A DNA stretch of 34,691 bases from Bacteroidales bacterium. Its GTDB lineage: Bacteria; Bacteroidota; Bacteroidia; Bacteroidales; Muribaculaceae. The stretch covers positions 1 to 34,691 of the forward strand of contig SFLG01000006.1 of NCBI GenBank assembly GCA_004553485.1. The letters run 5' to 3'. The position numbers and the translations under genes were made by a program. Below the pieces are notes generated by a model. That model was not told the DNA's origin. It made no database searches and was given only the letters and a program-made list of their open reading frames with translations. Positions 8,502 through 15,142 of this stretch are shown one piece after another (positions within the stretch are counted from its first letter, which is position 1; every line of letters begins with the position of its first letter).

Positions 8502-9974
8502 TTGCAAAAGTCTTCTATAAACAACAACTCCGCCGCGGGGGACAACGCCACACTGGTGCCGCAGATGCCCCTGTGGCTGTCGGTGCTTCCCATCACGCTG
8601 CTGTTAGGGGTGCTCATACTCCTCATCGTCACCATCGGCCCGGACGCCATCAACCAATGGAGCCCCCTCGTGCTCCTGGGCTCGGCAGCCCTCGCCGTCG
8701 CCCTGGCCCTGCCCACGCGCCGGCTCACCCGTGGCGCCATGCGGCGCGGCATACGCATAAGCTGCACGCAGATACTGCCCGCGGTGCCCCTGCTGGCGCT
8801 GATAGCCCTGGTGTCGACCACCTGGATGCTCAGCGGCATCGTGCCCACGCTCATCGACTACGGCCTCAAATACCTAAACCCCACCCTCTTCCTGTCGCTG
8901 ACGTGCATCTGCTGCGCCCTCGTGTCGCTGCTCACCGGCAGCTCGTGGACCACTATCGCCACCATGGGCGTCGCCTTCATGGGCATCGGCACGGTGCTGG
9001 GCTACAGCGAGCCGTGGACAGCCGGCGCTATCATCTCAGGCGCCTATTTCGGCGACAAGGTTTCGCCGCTGAGCGACACCACCGTCGTCGCCTCGTCAAG
9101 CTGCGGCGTCGACCTCTTCCGCCACATACGCTACATGTTCGTCACCACCACACCGGCGCTGCTGGTAGCCCTGACGGTGTTCACCATCGTCGGCTTCACC
9201 TCGGGCGGCGGTGCCGACCACGTCGGCGACCCCGAGCTGCTGGGCGCCCTGCACTCCACCTTCAACATCACGCCGTGGGTGCTGGTGGTGCCGCTGATAA
9301 CGGGCATACTCATCGCCTGCCGCATCAACACCCTGCTTGTGCTGTGCGTCAGCGCCGCCCTCGGCACCGCCTGCATCTGGATTGCCCAGCCGCAGTTGGC
9401 CGCCGGGCTCAACCCCGTGACGGTGCTCCTCAGCGACACCACCCTGTCGACGGGCAGCGCACGCCTCGACGAGCTTGCCGCCACCTCCGGCCTGATGGGC
9501 ATGGTGCCCACTATCTGCCTGGTGCTGTGCGCGATGGTCTTCGGCGCCGCAATGCTGGGCACCGGCATGCTGGCCTCGATTGCCGGGGCCTTTACACGCC
9601 GCCTGCGCCGCCGCACAAGCATAGTCGGCGCAACGGCCTGCTCGGGCTTAGCGCTCAACTGCTGCACGGCCGACCAATATCTGGCGCTCATTGTCGGCGC
9701 CAACATGTACCGCGATGTATACAGTAAATTCGGCCTGGAGCACCGCCTGCTATCGCGCACGCTCGAAGACTCGGTGTCGGTGACCTCGGTGCTCATCCCC
9801 TGGAACAGCTGCGGCGTCACCCAGAGCGCCGTCCTGGGCGTAGCTACCCTGAGCTACCTGCCCTGCTGCGTCTTCAACTACCTGTCGCCGGTGTTCACCA
9901 TTATCGTGGCGCGTCTGGGCTGGAAAATCCCCGCGCCCGTGCTGCCCGCCATCGACACCGAAGCCAGCTCTTAG
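8502..9974 (+). CDS. NhaC-family Na+/H+ antiporter
   Basis: This multi-pass inner-membrane protein of the NhaC family exchanges Na+ for H+ (some relatives exchange malate and lactate). It has about 11-12 hydrophobic helices and the diagnostic motif GSSWTTIATMGVAFMGIG, followed by GAYFGDKVSPLSDTT. A second half repeats the pattern with LNCCTADQYLALIVG and LIPWNSCGVTQSAVLG. The longest reading starts with TTG at 8502; an in-frame ATG at 8565 begins just before the first helix and is an alternative that would give 469 residues. A consensus promoter lies upstream. The stop codon overlaps the stop of the convergent HAD gene. The transported ions are inferred from the family. Confidence 0.9.
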   Translation: MQKSSINNNSAAGDNATLVPQMPLWLSVLPITLLLGVLILLIVTIGPDAINQWSPLVLLGSAALAVALALPTRRLTRGAMRRGIRISCTQILPAVPLLALIALVSTTWMLSGIVPTLIDYGLKYLNPTLFLSLTCICCALVSLLTGSSWTTIATMGVAFMGIGTVLGYSEPWTAGAIISGAYFGDKVSPLSDTTVVASSSCGVDLFRHIRYMFVTTTPALLVALTVFTIVGFTSGGGADHVGDPELLGALHSTFNITPWVLVVPLITGILIACRINTLLVLCVSAALGTACIWIAQPQLAAGLNPVTVLLSDTTLSTGSARLDELAATSGLMGMVPTICLVLCAMVFGAAMLGTGMLASIAGAFTRRLRRRTSIVGATACSGLALNCCTADQYLALIVGANMYRDVYSKFGLEHRLLSRTLEDSVSVTSVLIPWNSCGVTQSAVLGVATLSYLPCCVFNYLSPVFTIIVARLGWKIPAPVLPAIDTEASS

Positions 9975-10816
9975 ATCACAATTCCCTCTTGTTTAGCGAT
10001 ATAGCGCGGCACAGCGTCCGCGCTGTTGGGGCCGATGACCACATCGGCCTTTTCTTTTACCTGCGGCAGGGCGTTTTCGACGGCCACGGCAGTGTCGGCC
10101 ACGGCAAACATCGACAGATCGTTGAGGTTGTCGCCGAAGACCACCAGCCGGTCGGCTCCCGAGCGCCGCTTGAGCTCGCTCACCGCCGACGCCTTGTCCA
10201 CCTTGTCGGCAAAGACCTCGATGAGGCCGATGCCCGGGTCGTATGTGTCGCGGTAGTTCGAGATATAGCATCCCGGCAGGTCGTACAGACGGGCCGCGAT
10301 GCGGTCAACCGTGGCGGGATCGCCCATCGCGAAGTAGAGGATGTGGCAGCTGTCCAGACCGGCGTCGGGAGTGGCCCCGAGGTGGAAATATTTGAGGGGG
10401 AGGTGGCTACGCTCGTGGTAGAACCGGCGCTCGTAGTCGTTGAGCAGCTGGCCCGAATGGTACACCTGCAGAGGCGCCTTGACATCGGGCAGCGTGTAGA
10501 CGAACGGCTTCATCGTCTCGTCGGCGAAGATGTCGTCGATAGCCCGCACAACCTCCGGAGTTATGAACTTGACGTTGCGGTAAGCCTTTGCGGCAAAGTC
10601 CCAGTCGGCCGCCCCCGTCATCACCACGCCGGGCAGGGGGATGTTGCAGTCGGCAAGCAGAGGGTCGACGGTAGCCGGCGTTCGGGCAGTGGCGCAGGTC
10701 ACCATCACGCCGTCTGCGGCAAGGCGTCGCATTATACGCGCCGTCTCGGCGCTGACGGTGGCATTGGGGGCGAGGAGGGTTCCGTCAAGGTCGGTTACAT
10801 AGAGGGTCCGGCTCAT
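9971..10816 (-). CDS. HAD-superfamily phosphatase, Cof type (IIB)
   Basis: The 281-residue protein has the HAD motif I DLDGTLL with nucleophile D9 and acid D11. Motif III is a lysine in the region before GDNLNDLSMF, and motif IV is the GDNxND segment near the C terminus. The large cap between motifs II and III and the ending with AVENALP and KEKADVV place it in the Cof/IIB group, which dephosphorylates sugar phosphates, FMN or pyridoxal phosphate. The substrate cannot be predicted. It is convergent with the NhaC gene: its TAA (9973-9971) shares bases with that gene's TAG (9972-9974). It starts 92 nt downstream of the small membrane protein gene on the same strand. Confidence 0.88.
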   Translation of the reverse strand: MSRTLYVTDLDGTLLAPNATVSAETARIMRRLAADGVMVTCATARTPATVDPLLADCNIPLPGVVMTGAADWDFAAKAYRNVKFITPEVVRAIDDIFADETMKPFVYTLPDVKAPLQVYHSGQLLNDYERRFYHERSHLPLKYFHLGATPDAGLDSCHILYFAMGDPATVDRIAARLYDLPGCYISNYRDTYDPGIGLIEVFADKVDKASAVSELKRRSGADRLVVFGDNLNDLSMFAVADTAVAVENALPQVKEKADVVIGPNSADAVPRYIAKQEGIVI

Positions 10817-10908
10817 TGTGCTGTATAAATTATTGGGCTGTCTATGTCTAAGTAGCTGACAAAAAACAATACGGGAACAGGGCTTAGTCTGTTCAATAAA
10901 TTTCCCAA

Positions 10909-11289
10909 CTACTTTTCAGACTTGTCGTGCGCCTCGGCCATGGCCTTTTTCTGCACAAAGGGCAGAGCTATCGACACATAGCACAGCACGGCGCCGCCGG
11001 CGAGGGTGAAGGCCAGCCAGTCCTGGGTGGTGTTGGAGAACCAGACAAAGAAGGCTGCCACGCAGAAAAACACCGAGCTCCATATCTGCAGCCGCAGCAG
11101 GCGTTTCACGCGCAGGAAGGGTGTGTCTGTGCGGTCGAGGATTCGGCCGACAAGCGACATCACGGCACCCGTGGTATAGACGATGCGGAAGAGGAGCGCG
11201 TGCTGCGCACCCGTGAAGACAGGCAGTGCCACGCCCGCGCATATCAGCAGCAGGCCGACGTAGATGAGTATGTTGACAAAAATTTTCAT
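10909..11289 (-). CDS. Small four-helix membrane protein, function unknown
   Basis: I do not recognise a characterised family. The 126-residue product has about four hydrophobic segments (residues 4-24, 32-48, 70-86 and 90-110). A basic stretch with RVKRLLRLQ lies before the third, and a short charged tail (KKAMAEAHDKSEK) is probably cytoplasmic. It lies just downstream of the FtsB-like gene on the same strand. Its leader is an unusually regular 9-nt array that ends at the start codon. The coding assignment rests on a clean hydrophobic pattern and position in the minus-strand block. Confidence 0.7.
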   Translation of the reverse strand: MKIFVNILIYVGLLLICAGVALPVFTGAQHALLFRIVYTTGAVMSLVGRILDRTDTPFLRVKRLLRLQIWSSVFFCVAAFFVWFSNTTQDWLAFTLAGGAVLCYVSIALPFVQKKAMAEAHDKSEK

Positions 11290-11292
11290 TAT

Positions 11293-11382
11293 CGGGGTGG
11301 GTTATCGGAGAATTGGGAGTTGTGGGAGAGCTCAGAGTTATCAGGGTTATCAGAGGACTCTGAGAACTACGGGGGGAGGGGG
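11293..11382 (-). repeat. Nonanucleotide array in a gene leader, CTCTGATAA/CTCCCAATT family
   Basis: On the plus strand, nine successive 9-mers from 11302 end in GAG or GGG: TTATCGGAG, AATTGGGAG, TTGTGGGAG, AGCTCAGAG, TTATCAGGG, TTATCAGAG, GACTCTGAG, AACTACGGG, GGGAGGGGG. A further unit (CGGGGTGGG) at 11293 reaches within 3 nt of the start codon at 11289. Read in the mRNA sense each unit begins CTC or CCC. No shift of phase is seen over about 90 bp. Confidence 0.9.
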
Positions 11383-11413
11383 AGGCTTGGCCGGGACGCC
11401 GGATAGTCGACTG

Positions 11414-11710
11414 TTACTTAAACAGGTAAACCTCCTCGTCGGGGGTGTTCATGTTAAAGTGCTCGCGCACGACGCGTTCGATAATCTCCGGGTCATGATT
11501 GTCCAAGCGGCGGTTGAGGTCCTGATAATACAGCATTGTGTCGCGGTTGACCTGTATCTCGGCGTTGAGGCTGTCGATGGTCTGCTGGTAGGCGTAGATA
11601 CGCGACGAGGAGTTCTCCTGGAAGAACAGCAGGTAGAGGATGGCGCCCACGAGGACGACAGACCAGATTGAGATGTAGCGGCGGCCCCAGGAGAGGATTG
11701 TGCGTGACAT
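11414..11710 (-). CDS. FtsB/DivIC-type septum-formation initiator
   Basis: The 98-residue protein has the layout of this family: a short basic cytoplasmic N terminus, one membrane helix (about residues 13-30) and a periplasmic coiled coil (about 35-70). It ends in the conserved segment PEIIERVVREHFNM, where family members read ErlAReklgm. Family members form a complex with FtsL and FtsQ (DivIB) and recruit or activate the septal peptidoglycan synthase. It lies between the U32 gene and the small membrane protein gene, all on the minus strand with gaps of 68 and 124 nt. Confidence 0.88.
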   Translation of the reverse strand: MSRTILSWGRRYISIWSVVLVGAILYLLFFQENSSSRIYAYQQTIDSLNAEIQVNRDTMLYYQDLNRRLDNHDPEIIERVVREHFNMNTPDEEVYLFK

Positions 11711-11778
11711 AGGTAAACGGTAGGATGATTATTCTTTGCAAATATCGTGTTTCGTGGCGTAAAATGCAAACCGTGGGG

Positions 11779-13041
11779 TCAGAAACGTTCGTGGCGGGGA
11801 GCGACGGCGGTCTTTTCCCACTTGTACATTTTGTCCGAGGGGCGGATTTTGACCGGCACGGCGATGGAGAAGGCATCGCCCTTGACGGCCTTTTCTACGG
11901 GCTTGAGGTCGACGCGGATTTCGGTGACGGGGACGATGACGGCGCCGGTGGTGGGACCGGTGATCACTACCTCGTCGCCCACGTGCAGCTCGCCGGCCTC
12001 CATCAGGAACTCGCCCACGCCTATGCCCGAAAAATATTTCACGCCCTTGGCGACATACTGCTTGACGCGCGTGGCCGACGAGCCGTACTTTGCCGACCAC
12101 TCGCCCAGGCGCTGTCCCTGATAGTATCCGTCCCAGAACCCGCGGTTGAAGATGCGTCCGAGCCGCTCGTCCCAGCGGTTGGGGTCGTCGAGGTATGTGC
12201 CGTCACAGATGGCCTGCAGGGCCTGCGAGTAGCACTCGACAGCTTCGCGCACATATTCGGGCCCGCGGGCACGGCCCTCTATCTTGAACACGGTCACGCC
12301 GGCGTCCACCATCTTGTTGAGGAAGTGGATGGTTTTCAGGTCTTTGGGCGACATCAGGTATTTGTTGTCGACCTCAATCTGGTTGCCGGTCTCGGTGTCG
12401 GTGAGGGTGTACGAGCGACGGCAGATCTGCGTGCAGGCGCCGCGGTTGGCGCTCGAGTTCATGGCGTGCAGCGACATATAGCACTTGCCGCTGACGGCCA
12501 TGCAGAGGGCGCCGTGGCAAAACATCTCGAGGCGCACGCGGCGGCCCGACGGGCCGCGCAGGTCGTCGCTGACGATGCGGCGGTGTATCTCGGCCACCTG
12601 CTCCATCGACAGCTCGCGCGCCAGCACCATCACGTCGGCCCAGCGGGCGTAGAACTTCAGCGTCTCGTAGTTGGAGATGTTGGCCTGGGTGGAGATGTGC
12701 ACCTCGACACCTTGGCTGTGTGCGTATTCGATGATGGCGGGGTCGCTGGCGATGATGGCGGTGATGCCGGCCTCGCGCGCCGCCTTGACGGCCTCGCGCG
12801 CCTGCTCCATCTCGTTATCGTACAGTATGATATTGAGTGTCAGGTAGGTGCGCACGCCGTTATCGCGGCATACGCCGACGATGTGGCGCAGGTCGTCGAG
12901 GGTGAAGTTCAGACTTGAGCGCGACCGCATATTCAGCTGCCCCACGCCGAAGTAGACGGCGTCGGCGCCGGCGGCGATGGCGGCGTGCAGGCTCTCGAAC
13001 GAGCCCACGGGGGCCATTATCTCGAAATCGGATCGTTTCAT
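11779..13041 (-). CDS. Peptidase U32-family protein (TrhP/YegQ-like)
   Basis: The 420-residue protein opens with APVGSFESLHAAIAAGADAVYFG and has the U32 signature from E172 to S190, with cysteines 175, 180 and 187. Then follow RGACTQICRRSY and the LMSPKDL segment. Members once called collagenase-like proteases are now known to act in prephenate-dependent tRNA hydroxylation (TrhP; ho5U34), and the paralogue RlhA modifies 23S rRNA. The length fits TrhP better than the long RlhA form. The C-terminal 80-100 residues form the usual beta-barrel-like U32 C domain. Which RNA is modified cannot be told from sequence. Confidence 0.88.
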   Translation of the reverse strand: MKRSDFEIMAPVGSFESLHAAIAAGADAVYFGVGQLNMRSRSSLNFTLDDLRHIVGVCRDNGVRTYLTLNIILYDNEMEQAREAVKAAREAGITAIIASDPAIIEYAHSQGVEVHISTQANISNYETLKFYARWADVMVLARELSMEQVAEIHRRIVSDDLRGPSGRRVRLEMFCHGALCMAVSGKCYMSLHAMNSSANRGACTQICRRSYTLTDTETGNQIEVDNKYLMSPKDLKTIHFLNKMVDAGVTVFKIEGRARGPEYVREAVECYSQALQAICDGTYLDDPNRWDERLGRIFNRGFWDGYYQGQRLGEWSAKYGSSATRVKQYVAKGVKYFSGIGVGEFLMEAGELHVGDEVVITGPTTGAVIVPVTEIRVDLKPVEKAVKGDAFSIAVPVKIRPSDKMYKWEKTAVAPRHERF

Positions 13042-13076
13042 CAGTGGGCGTTTATGGCGTAAGGGTTAAAGTCGAA

Positions 13077-13098
13077 TTTGCAATTCGCGAATTGCAAA
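13077..13098. repeat. 22-bp perfect palindrome between secG and the U32 gene
   Basis: The half-site TTTGCAATTCG is followed directly by its reverse complement. The centre is 46 bp upstream of the U32 start and 90 bp past the secG stop, both on the minus strand. No T-run follows on either strand. It could be an operator for the U32 gene or a transcript hairpin. Confidence 0.75.
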
Positions 13099-13176
13099 CG
13101 TGTATTTACCCAGCAAGGCCGGCAGTCCCGTCGGGGTCTGCCAGCCTGTCAGGCGTGGTTATCGGTGGTGCCGAAA

Positions 13177-13542
13177 TCAGTTGCCTTCCGAACCGGGATC
13201 GGTAACGGCGGGGTTCTCGGCAGCCTTCTCGGCCTCGGTGCCGAAGTTCTGTGCGGGAGCGGGAGCGGCAGTCTGCTGCTGCTTGCCGTTGTCCTGGGTG
13301 GCACGGGCCTGGCGTGTTCCGCTGGGGAGGGTGTAGGCGGTGCAGACGCTGAGAACAAGGATGAGTGCTGCAAGGGTCCAGGTGGTCTTCTCCAGGAATG
13401 TGTTAGTGCCACGGACACCCAGAACCTGGTTGCCGGCGCCGAACTGCGACGACAGGCCGCCGCCCTTCGACTTCTGAATCAGCACAATGCCAATCAGCAG
13501 AATGGCTACGATAACTGTAAGGATGATAAATACAATATGCAT
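13177..13542 (-). CDS. secG: Protein translocase subunit SecG
   Basis: SecG is the small auxiliary subunit of the SecYEG inner-membrane channel. The 121-residue protein has two membrane helices (about residues 2-21 and 55-73). Between them is the conserved cytoplasmic loop: IQKSKGGGLSSQFG, then NQVLGVRGTNTFLEKTTW. The C-terminal 45 residues form a Q/A/P/E-rich tail, typical of Bacteroidales SecG and not needed for the core function. It is the last gene of a probable lptE / repeat-protein / secG unit, although a 156-nt gap separates it from the preceding gene. Confidence 0.94.
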   Translation of the reverse strand: MHIVFIILTVIVAILLIGIVLIQKSKGGGLSSQFGAGNQVLGVRGTNTFLEKTTWTLAALILVLSVCTAYTLPSGTRQARATQDNGKQQQTAAPAPAQNFGTEAEKAAENPAVTDPGSEGN

Positions 13543-13698
13543 TTTTCTATATATGTTTTTTCGATTTTACGAAATGTGATATTTCAACTGATCTATTTTT
13601 CTGTTTTGTGCCACCGGCGGGCTTCATTTGCACCGGCGGGGCGGAAATTTCGGTCTATGCGGCAAAAGACCTTGCATCCAGCTGTTTACGCCGTGCGG

Positions 13699-14490
13699 TC
13701 AGCCTTTTCGGGCCTCGCGTACCTGCTGAATGTGGATAATTTTCTGCAAAAACCGCAATTGGTCTGCAAAGTAAGCACTTTTTTCCGGATTATTCAAATT
13801 TAATTCGGAAATAATGTCAAAAGCCTTCTGATAGCGGCCCTGTCGGATGTAGCTTTTTGCCAGACTCTCCTGCAGCGACGACGACACGGGCGCCACAGGC
13901 GCGGGCGCGGCGGCACCGCCGGCGGGGGCAGTGGGGCTGACTGTTATCGGTCGAGCTCGACCGATAACGGTGCCGGCCTCCCCCGTGCCGGCCACGGTGC
14001 CGGCGGCAGCTGCTTCGGCGGCTTCCACAGCGGCCGCTTCGGCGGCCTCCACGGCAAAGGCTGTTCCGTCGGGGTACGAGGCGATGAAGGCGTCGAGCAT
14101 GGCGTCCTGTGCCGTCGCCGGGGCGGCGGGGGAGCCTCCGCGCTCCTCCTCCTGCATGGCAAGGGTGGTGGCGTAGTCGGGGGTGGGGTTGAAAATCAGC
14201 TTTTCGAGCTGCGCCGTCTCCGAGGCGTTCTGCGAGCCGAAGGTATTGAGGAAGGTCTCGATGGCGCTGCCCGTGTCGGGACGGCGCAGGCTGTCGGCGG
14301 CGGGGTACAGCGACAGCCAGTCGTCACCCGTGAGGTTGGCAAGGGCCGACGCCGCGGCGGGGTCGGCGGCGTTGAGGGCGATGCGCTCTTTCAGCCGGCG
14401 AAGGTCGGCGGCGTCGAGGTCGCCGGCATGGTCGCGCAGCTCGAGCAGGCCGTCGAAGATGAAATATGGATTTTCTTCTTTGGTTTTCAT
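13699..14490 (-). CDS. Repeat-containing (TPR-like) protein with an in-frame palindromic insertion
   Basis: The 263-residue protein has no catalytic motif. Its C terminus (about residues 197-250), with LAKSYIRQGRYQKAFDIISE, resembles a single tetratricopeptide repeat. Similar small TPR proteins sit next to lptE and secG in Bacteroidales, from memory. The N-terminal 110 residues are helical and acidic. The middle (about 115-195) is low complexity, rich in A, E, P and G. Residues 174-184 (TVIGRARPITV) are encoded exactly by the 32-bp palindromic repeat that also occurs in two intergenic sites. The start at 14490 is 21 nt after the lptE stop, so the two are probably cotranscribed. Confidence 0.82.
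   Translation of the reverse strand: MKTKEENPYFIFDGLLELRDHAGDLDAADLRRLKERIALNAADPAAASALANLTGDDWLSLYPAADSLRRPDTGSAIETFLNTFGSQNASETAQLEKLIFNPTPDYATTLAMQEEERGGSPAAPATAQDAMLDAFIASYPDGTAFAVEAAEAAAVEAAEAAAAGTVAGTGEAGTVIGRARPITVSPTAPAGGAAAPAPVAPVSSSLQESLAKSYIRQGRYQKAFDIISELNLNNPEKSAYFADQLRFLQKIIHIQQVREARKG
13940..13971 (-). repeat. 32-bp palindromic repeat, copy 2, inside a coding sequence
   Basis: On the minus strand this copy is identical over 32 bp to those at 8292-8323 and 24856-24887, including the single asymmetric position. It begins at codon position 1 of residue 174 of the surrounding gene and adds no stop codon. The surrounding protein segment is low complexity, which would tolerate an insertion. 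Confidence 0.95.
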
Positions 14491-14511
14491 TGGCTTAGCT
14501 TCAGTTACAAC

Positions 14512-15030
14512 TCACCAGTTGCCGAGGGTGGCGTTGAAAATAAGGTCGACAAGCTCTTCCGAAATCTCCTGGCACAGCTGATCCTGCACGTCTATCAGCA
14601 GCTGGGTGGCGTCAAAGTCGCGGTAGGCCGAGAAGCTCTGGTCGATGCTGTTCTTGTCGTTCTTGTTGTCGACATACTTCACGCGCACAGTGATTGTCAG
14701 GCGCGTGCGCGAGGCGTAGGCGTCCTCGGTGACGGCCTGTGGCGTCAGGGCATAGCCCGTGATCTCGCCGGACAGCTCCAGGTCGCTGGCGCCGTCGGTG
14801 ATAGTCAGGCGCGTGTTGCGCTGTATGTAGTCCTGCAGAGCATTTTCAAATGTCTGCTGCAGAGGGGCATACACCAGGGCGGCGCGGATGGGGAACTCTG
14901 ACACGCGGATGGTCTTGTACACCGAGTAGTCGAGGGCGGCGCCGTTGAGGGTATATTTTATGCTGCACGACTGGGTGCCCAGCACCACACATAGCGCGGC
15001 AAGCAATATCTTTAAAAAACGTAGCGGCAT
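14512..15030 (-). CDS. lptE: LptE-like LPS-assembly lipoprotein
   Basis: LptE plugs the LptD beta-barrel and helps insert lipopolysaccharide in the outer membrane. The start chosen is the ATG at 15030: a lipoprotein signal peptide follows at once (MPLRFLKILLAAL) with the acylated cysteine at C22. Mature sequence begins CSIKYTLNGA, the form I know from Bacteroidetes LptE. The longer reading frame upstream has no signal peptide and is low-complexity S/P/T. The mature region has the VYKTIRVSEFP strand, the TRLTITDGASDLELSG segment and a C-terminal helix. The product is 172 residues. It lies between a sigma-54 activator gene and a TPR gene. Confidence 0.85.
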   Translation of the reverse strand: MPLRFLKILLAALCVVLGTQSCSIKYTLNGAALDYSVYKTIRVSEFPIRAALVYAPLQQTFENALQDYIQRNTRLTITDGASDLELSGEITGYALTPQAVTEDAYASRTRLTITVRVKYVDNKNDKNSIDQSFSAYRDFDATQLLIDVQDQLCQEISEELVDLIFNATLGNW

Positions 15031-15039
15031 CTTGGCGAT

Positions 15040-15135
15040 AACGATTGGGGTTGAGAGGGAAGAGGATGGTGACGGGAGAGGCGAAGGAGGAGGGGAGAGG
15101 GTGGTGATGAGAGAAAAGAGGGAGGTGTGTAAGAG
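15040..15135 (-). other. Polypyrimidine leader upstream of lptE
   Basis: Almost the whole gap between the sigma-54 activator stop and the lptE start is purine on the plus strand, that is C/T in the lptE mRNA, with repeated CTCTCCC and CCTC elements. The 9-nt phasing seen in other leaders is only faint here. Confidence 0.6.
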
Positions 15136-15142
15136 GTATGGC

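Noticed and set aside
10817..10908. Search for a promoter or RNA between the HAD gene and the small membrane gene
   Set aside because: No TAnnTTTG box on the minus strand and no stable structure was seen; the gap is unremarkable.
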